Of a stretch of DNA of 64,000 bases, positions 15,979-24,266 are shown piece by piece; position 1 is the stretch's first letter, and each line of letters opens with the position of its first letter. Under the pieces are notes generated by a model. The model was not told where the DNA came from. It searched no databases and saw only the letters and a program-made list of their open reading frames with translations. The stretch is from Actinospineispora acaciae DSM 45401. Lineage in GTDB: Bacteria; Actinomycetota; Actinomycetes; Mycobacteriales; Pseudonocardiaceae. The position numbers and the translations under genes were made by a program. Location: assembly GCF_000620785.1 (NCBI RefSeq), contig NZ_JIAI01000001.1:1178001-1242000 (forward strand), read 5' to 3'.

Positions 15979-18047
15979 GCACTCGGCTGCGCGAGGACGT
16001 GGTCCGCGAGCTGGCCATCCGCCACGGCATCCCGGCCAACCCGGTGACCTTCGCCGAGACCGCCGAGCAGGCCGAACGCGCCGCCTTCGACGGGCCCGTC
16101 GCGATCAAGCTGGTCGCCGACGGAGTGGTGCACAAGAGCAAGGCCGGAGGTGTCCTGCTCGGCGTCGAGCCCGGCGACGTGCGCGGCGCCGTCGAGCGGC
16201 TGTTCGCCGAGCAACGCGCGCGCGGCGTCGAGGTGCGCGGTGTGACCGTTGAGCCGATGGTCCCGCCGGGGCTGGAGGTCGTCGCGGGCGCCCTGCACGA
16301 CCCGGGGTTCGGGCCGATCGTGATGGTCGGCTCGGGGGGTGTGGACGTCGAGGTCCTCGGCGACGTGGCGTTCGGCCTGGTACCGCTCGCGCGCGCGGCC
16401 GCCGAGGCGCTCATCGACAGCACCCGGATCGGCGCCGTGCTGCGGCGCCGGCTTCCCTCGGCCCGCGATGCGTTGGCCGATCTCTTGGTGCGCCTGGGTG
16501 ACCTGCTGTTGTCCGAGGACGTCGACCAGGTCGACCTCAACCCGATAGTCGTCGGGCCCGAGCGGATCGTCGCCGTCGACGCCCGCGCGGTCGCCCGCTC
16601 CGGCGGCACACCGGCCGCGCTCCCCCGCCCCGAGGACGCGTACGACCAGCTGCGGCCGGCGATCTACCCGACCTCGCTCGCGGTCCTCGGCGCGTCCGCC
16701 GACCCCCGCAAGATGGGCCACCGGGCGGTACGCACCGCCCTCGAACAGGGCTTCGGCGGCGATCTCTACCCGGTCAGCCGCTCGGCCACCGAGATCCTCG
16801 GCCGCCCCGCCGTCGCGGCCGTCGCTCAACTCCCGAAGAACGTCGACCGCGCGGTAGTCGCACTGCCCGCCGATGCGGTCCCGGAGGCGCTGCGCGAGCT
16901 GGCCGCCCTCGGCACCCGCACCGCGCACGTCTACACCGCCGACACCCCCGATCTCGCCGAGGTGGTCGCGGGCACGTCGATGCGGGTGCTCGGCCCGAAC
17001 TGCATCGGCCACTACTCCCCGCACTCCCGGCTGACGATGATCGGCCCGGACGCCTCCGCCGACGAACCCGGCTCGATCGCGGTGATCTCCCAGTCCGGCA
17101 CCTACGCGGGGGACGTCGTCCGCCGGGGCTCCGAGCTGGGGCTGCGGTTCAGCTTCGTCAGCTCGGTCGGCAACTGCGACGACGTGTCCCCCGCCGAGCT
17201 GCTCGCGTTCTGCGAGGCGGACCCGCGCACCACCCTGGCCGCGTTCTACCTGGAGGACGACCGCGACGCCTGGCGCTTCTTCCGGCTGGCCGCGAGCATG
17301 ACCACCCCGGTGGTGCTGTTCAAGGGCGGGCGCAGCGCGGCCGGTGGCGCCGCCGCGGCCTCGCACACCGGCGCGCTGGCCAGCGACCCCCGGCTGCCGC
17401 GCGACGCCGCCTCGGCCGCCGGCGTGGTGCTGGTCGAGAGCCTCGACGAGCTGCTCGACACCCTGCTGGTCGCGCAGTACGCGCCGGAGCTGGCCGGCGC
17501 CGGGCTCGGGCTGGTCGGCAGCGGCGGCGGGGTGGCCGTCGTCGGCTCCGACACCGCGCATGAGCACGGGCTGCGGCTGCCCTCGGTCTCGCCGGCCACG
17601 GCGAGCGCCCTGGCGCGGTTCGATGCCCCCGGCACCAGCCTGTCCAACCCGGTGGACATCCCGATCTGGTCCCTCTACGACGAGGCCGGCCCGTTCACCG
17701 GAGCGCTCGTCGAGGCGCTGGCCGCCGACCCGGCGGTCGACTGCCTGTGCGCGTACCTCGACCTGGGCACCGTCTACGACATGGCGACCCGCGAGGCCGC
17801 CGCCGAGCTGGTCCGGACGCTCACCAACGACCTGCTCACCGCCGACCGGGGCGCCGTCCCGCTGGCCCTGGTCCTGCGCAGCGGCCTCAGCGCCGAGCAG
17901 GACGCCCTGGTCCGGACGCTGCGCGCGGAGGCGGCGGCGCACGGCGTCCCGTTGCTCGACTCCGTCGACCGGGCGATCGCCGCGCTCGGCCGGGTCCGCC
18001 TGGCCAACATGAAGAACAAGATGGAGGTTTGTGGTGTCAGCCGTTGA
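15975..18047 (+). CDS. NDP-forming acyl-CoA synthetase, fused ATP-grasp plus CoA-binding/ligase
   Basis: 690 residues. The order is an ATP-grasp domain first (about 1-215, with HKSKAGGVLLG at 53-63), then a CoA-binding Rossmann domain (SLAVLGASADPRKMGH, 234-249). The succinyl-CoA-ligase-like domain follows, with ISQSGTYAGD and the phosphorylatable histidine H464 in ASHTGALASD. Such enzymes make an acyl-CoA from a carboxylate and ATP, or work in reverse. The ATP-grasp-first order is the opposite of the Pat-type arrangement. Coupling to the crotonase-like gene (GTGA overlap) and to the Ccr homologue (14-bp overlap) implies all act on one CoA ester. Confidence 0.87.
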   Translation: MSTRLREDVVRELAIRHGIPANPVTFAETAEQAERAAFDGPVAIKLVADGVVHKSKAGGVLLGVEPGDVRGAVERLFAEQRARGVEVRGVTVEPMVPPGLEVVAGALHDPGFGPIVMVGSGGVDVEVLGDVAFGLVPLARAAAEALIDSTRIGAVLRRRLPSARDALADLLVRLGDLLLSEDVDQVDLNPIVVGPERIVAVDARAVARSGGTPAALPRPEDAYDQLRPAIYPTSLAVLGASADPRKMGHRAVRTALEQGFGGDLYPVSRSATEILGRPAVAAVAQLPKNVDRAVVALPADAVPEALRELAALGTRTAHVYTADTPDLAEVVAGTSMRVLGPNCIGHYSPHSRLTMIGPDASADEPGSIAVISQSGTYAGDVVRRGSELGLRFSFVSSVGNCDDVSPAELLAFCEADPRTTLAAFYLEDDRDAWRFFRLAASMTTPVVLFKGGRSAAGGAAAASHTGALASDPRLPRDAASAAGVVLVESLDELLDTLLVAQYAPELAGAGLGLVGSGGGVAVVGSDTAHEHGLRLPSVSPATASALARFDAPGTSLSNPVDIPIWSLYDEAGPFTGALVEALAADPAVDCLCAYLDLGTVYDMATREAAAELVRTLTNDLLTADRGAVPLALVLRSGLSAEQDALVRTLRAEAAAHGVPLLDSVDRAIAALGRVRLANMKNKMEVCGVSR

Positions 18048-19308
18048 GCGTCGTCCCGTGGTGACCGCCGGTGTGGAGGCGGTGCCGGTGGGAGAGCTGC
18101 CCCCGGTGGGCCGGGTCCCCTCGCACATGCACGCGCAGGTGGTGCGCCCGGACCGCTACGGCGACCCGGCGACCGCGTTCGCCCCGGAGCTGGTGCCGAC
18201 CCCGCCGATCGGCCCCGACGAGGTGCTGATCGCCGTCATGGCCGCCGGCATCAACTACAACAACGTCTGGGCCGCCCGCGGCTACCCCGTCGACCAGGTC
18301 GCCGTGCGCCGCAAGCGCGGCGAGACCGAGGACTTCCACGTCGGCGGCTCGGACGCCTCGGGCATCGTCTACGCCGTCGGCGAGGACGTCACCGGCGTCG
18401 AGGTCGGCCAGCACGTCGTCACCCATCCCGGCTGGTGGGAGGCCGACGACCCGTGGGTCCGTGAGGGCCGCGACCCGATGATCGCCAACTCCGCCCGGAT
18501 CTACGGCTACGACACCAACTACGGCTCGTTCGGCCAGTTCACCCGCGTGCAGGCGCACCAGGTGCTGCCCAAGGCCGAGCATTTGTCCTGGGCCGAGGCC
18601 GCCGCCCCCACCCTGGTCGGCACCACCGCCTACCGGATGCTGCACGGCTTCGCCGGCAACACCGTGGAGCCCGGGGACGTGGTGCTCGTCTGGGGCGGCT
18701 CCGGTGGCCTCGGCACCCAGGCTATCCAGCTCGCCCGCCTCGCCGGCGCCACGCCCGTCGCCGTGGTCTCCGACCCCGACCGGGGCGCCTACGCCGAGAA
18801 GTTCGGCGCCGCCGGCTGGATCAACCGCCGCGAGTTCGACCACTGGGGCATCCCGCCGCTGGTCGACGACAAGGCCGGCCAGAAGCAGTGGACCGGCCAG
18901 GCCCGCGCCTTCGGCAAGAGGATCTGGGACATCGTCGGGGAACGCAAGGACCCGGCCATCGTGTTCGAGCACCCCGGTGCCGCGACGATCCCCACCAGCA
19001 TCTTCGTCTGCCGCCCCGGCGGGATGGTGGTCATCTGCGCGGGCACCACCGGCTACGACGCCATGGTCGACCTGCGCTACCACTGGACGCGCCAGAAGCG
19101 CCTGCAGGGCTCGCACGGCACCAATGACGCCCAGGCGACCGCGTACAACGACCTGGTCCGCGACCGCAAGATCGACCCCGTCCTGGGCCGGACCATCGCG
19201 TTCGACCAGATCGGCGCCGCCCACGCCGCCATGGGCCGGGGCGAGGACGTCTTCGGCAACATCTCCGCCCTCGTCGGGTCCGCCGCACCCGACGCCGGAC
19301 GCGCCTGA
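18034..19308 (+). CDS. ccr: Crotonyl-CoA carboxylase/reductase homologue (MDR superfamily)
   Basis: 424 residues. GTG 18034 was chosen over GTG 18031 because ggagg lies 6 nt upstream of it. Ccr landmarks are GINYNNVWAA, GGSDASGIV, the long inserted segment leading to ARIYGYDTNYGSFGQFT, the nucleotide-binding WGGSGGLGTQAIQLA, FEHPGAATIPTS and RQKRLQGSHGTND. Ccr reduces crotonyl-CoA with NADPH while adding CO2 to give ethylmalonyl-CoA. Of the CO2-binding residues described for the Kitasatospora enzyme, Asn and His (H361) are present, but Phe-Glu is replaced by Y159-D160. It could be a carboxylase with altered substrate or a plain enoyl-CoA reductase. Confidence 0.85.
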   Translation: MSAVERRPVVTAGVEAVPVGELPPVGRVPSHMHAQVVRPDRYGDPATAFAPELVPTPPIGPDEVLIAVMAAGINYNNVWAARGYPVDQVAVRRKRGETEDFHVGGSDASGIVYAVGEDVTGVEVGQHVVTHPGWWEADDPWVREGRDPMIANSARIYGYDTNYGSFGQFTRVQAHQVLPKAEHLSWAEAAAPTLVGTTAYRMLHGFAGNTVEPGDVVLVWGGSGGLGTQAIQLARLAGATPVAVVSDPDRGAYAEKFGAAGWINRREFDHWGIPPLVDDKAGQKQWTGQARAFGKRIWDIVGERKDPAIVFEHPGAATIPTSIFVCRPGGMVVICAGTTGYDAMVDLRYHWTRQKRLQGSHGTNDAQATAYNDLVRDRKIDPVLGRTIAFDQIGAAHAAMGRGEDVFGNISALVGSAAPDAGRA

Positions 19309-19404
19309 CCCTGCGCCTCCCAAATCGCTTCGTGGCCGGCGTATGGCGGACCAGAATCGGCGCGTGCGGTCGTCGGCGGCCGCGAGGATTGACCCGCGCG
19401 GAGG

Positions 19405-20631
19405 TCACCCCCCGACCGTGCCGAGGACCGGCCGACCGTCCCGAACGACCGGCGTGCCGCCCGCGATGACCGTGTCGATCCGGGTGAGCGCGCCGATGTC
19501 GGCGGTGGGGTCCGCCTCGGTGGCGATGAGGTCGGCAGCCGCGCCGGCGCGCAGGGCGCCCAGGTCGTCGCGTCCGCACGCGGAGGCGGCGACGGTGGTC
19601 GCGGCGGCGAGCGCCTCCCGCGGGGTCAGCCCGGCCTTGACCAGCAGTTCGAGCTCGGCCGCCAGGCAGCCGTGGGGCTTGCCCCGGCCTCCGGCGTCGG
19701 TGCCGGCACCGACGGGCACCCCGGCCGCGCGGGCGTGCCCGACGGCCTCGAACCCACCCGTGAGCGCCCGGCCGGCCTTCTCGACCGGGTGCGCGGGCAG
19801 GCCGTTCTCAGTGCCGAGCTCCACGTAGCGGTGGAAGGCCACCAGCGTCGGCACGATGACCTGGTCGTTCTCCTTGGCCAGGGCCGCCGCCTCCGCATCC
19901 AGGAAGCACGAGTGCTCGATCGTGTCCACCCCGGCTACGATCGAGTTCTTGATCGCCCTGAGCCCGTGCGCGTGCGCCGCCACCCGCCGGCCGTTGTTGT
20001 GCGCCTCGGTCACCGCTGCGGTCAACTCGTCCAGCCCGAGCTGGACGCTGTCCAGGCGCTCGCCCCGGGGGAACACCCCGCCCCCGGCCATCACCTTGAT
20101 GAGGTCGACGTGCTCGGCGAGCATCGAGCGCACCGCCCACCGCACGCCGTCGACACCGTCGGCGATCACACCCATCTCATGACCGTGACCGCCGGTCATC
20201 ACGATTGGGCTGCCCGCCGCGAGCACCCGCGCCCCGCTGGCGACGCCGTCCTCGATGGCGCTCCGGGCCGCGAGCACCATCCGGTGAGGTCCGCCCACGT
20301 CCCGAACCGTCGTCACGCCGTTGACGAGGTGCCGATGCGCCCGCTGGACGCACCTGATCGCGGTCAGCTCGGCGGACTCGGACTGCATGGCCCGCAACGG
20401 CTCGGCGCTGCCGTCCCACACCAGGTGCACGTGCAGGTCGATCATGCCGGGCAGCAGCCACCTGTCCCCCAGGTCCACCTCCGGATAGCCGCTCGGAATC
20501 CCGGCGCGCCGGGTTACCGCGACCACCCGTCCGTCCTCAACCACGACCGAGGCATCCACCATCGGCTCGGCGTGCGCGTCGGGGAGCACCCTGGACGCGG
20601 AGTAGGCGACCTTCTCCGGGCTGACGCTCAT
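19405..20631 (-). CDS. Metal-dependent amidohydrolase of the Xaa-Pro dipeptidase/imidazolonepropionase-like group
   Basis: 408 residues from ATG 20631, which overlaps the MFS stop by 4 bp. Binuclear amidohydrolase motifs are all visible: LLPGMIDLHVHLVWDG, KVMAGGGVFPRGE (Lys as possible carbamylated ligand), VAAHAHG, IEHSCFLD, and GAGTDAGGRG (metal Asp). The HAHG/EHS pattern with KVMAGGG is that of bacterial prolidase-like peptidases acting on Xaa-Pro or acyl-amino acids. It is co-transcribed with an MFS importer and shares a probable operator with the enolase/FAD gene pair, so it may feed that pair with an imino acid. Confidence 0.83.
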   Translation of the reverse strand: MSVSPEKVAYSASRVLPDAHAEPMVDASVVVEDGRVVAVTRRAGIPSGYPEVDLGDRWLLPGMIDLHVHLVWDGSAEPLRAMQSESAELTAIRCVQRAHRHLVNGVTTVRDVGGPHRMVLAARSAIEDGVASGARVLAAGSPIVMTGGHGHEMGVIADGVDGVRWAVRSMLAEHVDLIKVMAGGGVFPRGERLDSVQLGLDELTAAVTEAHNNGRRVAAHAHGLRAIKNSIVAGVDTIEHSCFLDAEAAALAKENDQVIVPTLVAFHRYVELGTENGLPAHPVEKAGRALTGGFEAVGHARAAGVPVGAGTDAGGRGKPHGCLAAELELLVKAGLTPREALAAATTVAASACGRDDLGALRAGAAADLIATEADPTADIGALTRIDTVIAGGTPVVRDGRPVLGTVGG

Positions 20632-22028
20632 CGTTCGGACCTCCTTGTGAGTGGGGGCGCGCCCTCGCTGATCTCCTCGAGGGCGCGCCCGGTGGTTGAC
20701 CTGCCCTGCGCGACGACGGCAAGCACACCGAGCAGCAGCACGCCGGCGGTGACGGCGAAGACCCCGGCGAACCCCAGGTGCGGGTACGAGAAACCGATGA
20801 CCAGTGGGGCGGCGATGCTGCCGACCCGACCCACCGCCGAGGCCGCGCCCATACCGCTGGCCCGGATCGCCGAGGGGTAGACCTCGGGGGTGTAGATATA
20901 GAGCAGCGCGAACACCCCCTTCATGAACATCGACAGCACGCCGGAGGCGACCAGGATGCTCACCGGCCCGCCGGCGAGCGCCAGCCAGCCTGCGCCGAGG
21001 ATTGCGCCGGCGCCGAAGATCAGCAGCGCCGTCTTGCGTTCCATCCGATCCGCCAGGTACGACAGCCCGAATACGCCGGGCAGTTGCATCACATAAACGA
21101 AGATCGAATAGCCGAAGCTGCGGGTGAGGGAAAAGCCCTCGTTCACCAGGAGCGTGGGGATGAACGTCAGGAAGCCGTAGTAGCAATAGTTCGTCGTGAT
21201 CCACACGACCCAGGACAGCGCCGTGGTCCTCGCCATCTTCGGACCCCACAGCGCCCGGGCCGTCTGCATGATCGACTTCCGGTCGCTCGCCCCCGCCGGC
21301 CCCGGCCCTCGTACCTGCCCCGCGAGCGGGTCCACCGGCGGCAGCTCGCGACCGGTCGCGGCGCGCACGTCCGCCTCCAGCCCCGCGACCACCCGCTCGG
21401 CCTCGTCGAAGCGACCGCGCGCGATGAGGAACCGGGGCGACTCGCGCAGCCCCCGCCGCCACCACAGCAGCAGCACGATCGGTACCGCCGTGACCACCTG
21501 CACCACCCGCCACCCCGCGTCGAACGCCGGCACGACCAGGTAGCCGATCACCGAGGCGAGGATGAAGCCGTAGGCGAAGAACGCCGACAGCAGCCCCAGG
21601 TACCGGCCCCGGTACCGGGCGGCGAAGAACTCCGCGACGTACGGCGCGATGATCGCGCTCTCCGCGCCGGTGCCGAACCCCCCGATCACCCGGAACGCGA
21701 ACATGAACTCCCACGTCGGAGCGCAGGCGGCGACCAGGCTCGACAGCGTGTAGATGCCCAGGGCGTACATCATCACCCGACGACGCCCGAACCTGTCCCC
21801 GAGCAGGCCGGCGCACAGCGCCCCGAACATGTAGCCGATGTACAGGGCCGAGCCCAGCACACCGGTCTGACCCGAGCTCAGCGCCCAGGTCGCGGTGATT
21901 ACGGGCAGGACGAAGGCCACCATCCCGGAGTCCATGGAGTCGAACATGTAGCCCAGGCCGCCCTGGGTGAGAATCTTGCGCTGCACCGCCGAGCGCGGTA
22001 ACCGTTCGAGCCGGGCCAGAAGTTCCAT
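20628..22028 (-). CDS. MFS transporter (sugar-porter/metabolite:H+ symporter type)
   Basis: 466 residues from ATG 22028, preceded by gaaagagg at a good distance. Twelve membrane segments; loop 2-3 is GLLGDRFGRRRVMMYALG, the loop 8-9 counterpart is SYLADRMERKTALLI, and PEVYPSAIRASGMG is the signature of the sugar/organic-acid porter branch. The large central loop has RESPRFLIARGRFDEAERVV. It is the first gene of the operon with the amidohydrolase. The operator-like site at 22096-22112 lies about 70 bp upstream, so GntR control is likely. Confidence 0.87.
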   Translation of the reverse strand: MELLARLERLPRSAVQRKILTQGGLGYMFDSMDSGMVAFVLPVITATWALSSGQTGVLGSALYIGYMFGALCAGLLGDRFGRRRVMMYALGIYTLSSLVAACAPTWEFMFAFRVIGGFGTGAESAIIAPYVAEFFAARYRGRYLGLLSAFFAYGFILASVIGYLVVPAFDAGWRVVQVVTAVPIVLLLWWRRGLRESPRFLIARGRFDEAERVVAGLEADVRAATGRELPPVDPLAGQVRGPGPAGASDRKSIMQTARALWGPKMARTTALSWVVWITTNYCYYGFLTFIPTLLVNEGFSLTRSFGYSIFVYVMQLPGVFGLSYLADRMERKTALLIFGAGAILGAGWLALAGGPVSILVASGVLSMFMKGVFALLYIYTPEVYPSAIRASGMGAASAVGRVGSIAAPLVIGFSYPHLGFAGVFAVTAGVLLLGVLAVVAQGRSTTGRALEEISEGAPPLTRRSER

Positions 22029-22095
22029 GATCGCCTCTTTCCTCGCGTCGCTGGGAGGTGCCCCGGTAATCCCGATCGGTCCGCCGAAGCCTACA

Positions 22096-22112
22096 AATTG
22101 GGTCACCCACAT
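22096..22112. promoter_or_regulatory. Probable GntR operator, copy 1 (MFS-amidohydrolase promoter)
   Basis: aattgggtcacccacat. Fourteen of its 17 bases (aattgggtcaccca) match the perfect palindrome found at 23092-23108, read on the opposite strand. It lies 68 bp upstream of the MFS start and 114 bp upstream of the gntR start, so it may serve both divergent genes. Confidence 0.6.
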
Positions 22113-22225
22113 GTCCAGGTCTGACGTTCGGACCTCGATTGCCGAGCCACGCGGACCTCCCAGCTGCCCCCAGTGGGTTACGTTGTTCTCGGGTTGTCGG
22201 CACCACCACGGATCGGAGAGCGCTG

Positions 22226-22921
22226 ATGGACCGCGGTTCGCTCGCCCCCGCGCCGGCGGCCGCGGAGCGCCTCCCGCGCCTGTACGAGTCGGTCGTGGAC
22301 CGGGTGCTCGAGGTCGTCGAGTCCCGGGGCATCCAGCCCGGCGGCGCGCTGCCCACCGAACGCGAGCTCGCCGAGACCCTGCGGGTCAGCAGGAACGTCC
22401 TGCGCCAGGCGTTCGGCGTGCTGGAGGAGCGCGGCATCGTTGTCTCGCGACGTGGCGCCGGTCGGTACCTCCGGGACGTGAGCGGATCCGAGCGTGGGGT
22501 GAGCTCGTCGGCCCTCGAGGTCGCCTCGATCGCGGACCTGCTCGAAGCGCGGATCATCCTGGAAGCTCACGTCGCCGTGCTCGCGTGCCAACGGCGCACC
22601 AGGGACGAGGCGCAGCGGCTCATCGAGCTGGCCGCCACGCTCTCCTCGTGGGAGGACAACCTGGAGTTCCACACCGCGATCGCGGCCGCCAGCCACAACT
22701 TCGCGCTTGAACGGATGTGCCGCCAGCAGGCCGAGCTACAGGGCGCCCTGCATCCCCGGGATCGCTATGACGACCACAACGAGCTCGAACGGATGCGCAC
22801 GGAGCATCACGAAATCGCGCTGGCCATCGCCGCCCGAGACGAGGCCCAAACCCGGCGACTGGTCGAGCGACACCTGGAACGCACCCGATCCGTCATCACG
22901 TCGGCCGACGACACGGACTAG
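22226..22921 (+). CDS. GntR/FadR-type regulator (FCD domain)
   Basis: 231 residues from ATG 22226 with ggagag 7-8 nt upstream. The winged helix has LPTERELAETLRVSRNVLRQ and AFGVLEERGIVVSRRGAGRY. An all-helical FCD domain follows (LLEARIILEAHVAVLACQRR, EFHTAIAAASHN, EHHEIALAIAARD), with the expected D/H metal-binding positions. Such proteins are usually repressors relieved by a carboxylate or amino acid. The gene sits between two transcription units that carry the same 17-bp motif in their promoters, so it most likely controls both. Confidence 0.88.
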   Translation: MDRGSLAPAPAAAERLPRLYESVVDRVLEVVESRGIQPGGALPTERELAETLRVSRNVLRQAFGVLEERGIVVSRRGAGRYLRDVSGSERGVSSSALEVASIADLLEARIILEAHVAVLACQRRTRDEAQRLIELAATLSSWEDNLEFHTAIAAASHNFALERMCRQQAELQGALHPRDRYDDHNELERMRTEHHEIALAIAARDEAQTRRLVERHLERTRSVITSADDTD

Positions 22922-22953
22922 GACGCCACGCGGCTGGCACCCAGGCCGACTCC

Positions 22954-22971
22954 CCTCGGCACGAGCCGAGG
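22954..22971 (+). terminator. Hairpin after the gntR gene
   Basis: cctcggc-acga-gccgagg, a perfect 7-bp stem with a 4-nt loop, lies 32 bp after the gntR stop. There is no T-tract. It probably separates gntR from the enolase/FAD operon that follows on the same strand. Confidence 0.55.
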
Positions 22972-23091
22972 CCGGCGCCTGGATCACCGGACTCATCCCG
23001 CGAACTGTCCGATTCGGGGGACGCGCGTGCCTGTTGCCGATGATCAACAGGACATGACGGTAGCTCCCCGTCCAGTGAACCGGCACTGGAC

Positions 23092-23108
23092 AATTGGGTG
23101 ACCCAATT
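23092..23108. promoter_or_regulatory. Probable GntR operator, copy 2 (perfect palindrome)
   Basis: aattgggtgacccaatt is an exact 8-1-8 palindrome 45 bp upstream of the enolase-superfamily start. The related site at 22096-22112 lies upstream of the divergent MFS-amidohydrolase operon. The length and symmetry fit FadR-subfamily GntR operators. Confidence 0.72.
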
Positions 23109-23153
23109 CTACGGTGTCACCGAACCCAGACCGAGAGGAGCCGCCGCACCGCT

Positions 23154-24266
23154 ATGAAGATCCAATCTGTCGAGGCCGTCCCGATCGCCGCGTCGTTCCG
23201 CTCGACGTTCCGGTTCGGCACCACCGACCGCACCACGTCGCCGAACGTCGTGGTCGTGGTCCGCACCGAGGACGGCGTCACCGGGTACGGCGAGGCCTGC
23301 CCGGTGCCGGCGTTCACCAGCGAGACCCAGGCGTCCATCGTGGAGCTGGTGGAGTCCAGGGTGGCGCCGGTGCTGGTCGGCAAGGACCCGGAGCGGCGGC
23401 TGCCGCTGCTCGACGAGCTGGGCCGGGCGCTGAGGTTCGCGCCGTTCACCACCGCGGCGGTGGACACCGCGCTGCTGGACCTGCTCGGGCGCGCGCTCGG
23501 CGTGCCGGTGCACGTGCTGCTCGGCGGCGGCTACCGGGAGCGGACGGAGGTGCACGGCTCGGTGGGCTGGGACGCGGACGCCGGCAAGGTCGCGGACACC
23601 GCCCGCGAGCAGGCCGCGAGCTACCGCTGGCTCAAGCTCTACGCCGGCCGAGGCGAGCTGGACGCCGACCTGGACCGGCTGGCGGCGGTGCGCGACGCGG
23701 TCGGCCCGGACATCGGGCTGTTCGTCGACGTCAACGGCATGTGGACGCCCAGCGACCTGGTGCGGGCGCTGCCCCGGGTCGAGGAGATCGGGCTGCGCAT
23801 GCTCGAACAACCGCTGCCGCCGGCCGCCGCCGACTTCCAGCGCCGGCTGGTGGGCGAGCTGCGGGTGGACGTCGCCGCCGACGAGAGCGTGCGGACGGTG
23901 ACCGACGCGGCCGCCGTGGCCAGGGACCGGACCGCGACGGTGGTCAACCTCGGCCACTCCAAGCTCGGCGGCCCGACCGCCGCGCTGCACGCCGCGCACA
24001 TCGCGCTGGGCGCCGGGCTGGAGGTCATGGTCGGCAGCGTCATCGAGATGGAGCTGGCCACCGCGATGGGCCTGCACCTGGCCGCCGCGCTCCCCCGGCT
24101 CGCCTATCCGTCCTACCTGATGGGCCCGCTGAAGTACCGCGAGCGGCTCACCGAGGAGCCGCTGGAGGTGATCGACGGCCACGTCGCCGTCCCCCAGGGT
24201 CCGGGGCTCGGCGTGACCGTCGACGAACGCGAGCTGGCCCGCCTGGACGCCAGGAGAAGCTCATGA
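23154..24266 (+). CDS. Enolase-superfamily (mandelate racemase/muconate lactonizing enzyme-like) protein
   Basis: 370 residues from ATG 23154 with gaggag upstream; the earlier GTG lies inside the operator. The capping domain is followed by a barrel with metal ligands D192 (VDVNGMW), E218 (MLEQPLP) and D243 (AADES). The usual K-x-K pair is reduced: the segment YRWLKLYAG keeps the second Lys (K161) but has Trp for the first. The Lys opposite falls at a Gly in VVNLGHSKLGG, though K270 is three residues on. Members racemise, epimerise or dehydrate carboxylates. Coupling by ATGA to a D-amino-acid-oxidase-like gene suggests epimerisation of an amino or imino acid before oxidation. Confidence 0.85.
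   Translation: MKIQSVEAVPIAASFRSTFRFGTTDRTTSPNVVVVVRTEDGVTGYGEACPVPAFTSETQASIVELVESRVAPVLVGKDPERRLPLLDELGRALRFAPFTTAAVDTALLDLLGRALGVPVHVLLGGGYRERTEVHGSVGWDADAGKVADTAREQAASYRWLKLYAGRGELDADLDRLAAVRDAVGPDIGLFVDVNGMWTPSDLVRALPRVEEIGLRMLEQPLPPAAADFQRRLVGELRVDVAADESVRTVTDAAAVARDRTATVVNLGHSKLGGPTAALHAAHIALGAGLEVMVGSVIEMELATAMGLHLAAALPRLAYPSYLMGPLKYRERLTEEPLEVIDGHVAVPQGPGLGVTVDERELARLDARRSS

Noticed and set aside
19405-22557. Single 1050-residue reading frame covering two operon genes
   Set aside because: It joins the real amidohydrolase frame to a shadow frame of the MFS gene. Homology and the ATGA overlap at 20628-20631 show two separate genes.
23094-23153. Earlier GTG start for the enolase-superfamily gene
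   Set aside because: It lies within the perfect GntR palindrome and the added residues show no homology; ATG 23154 has a ribosome site and the family start.
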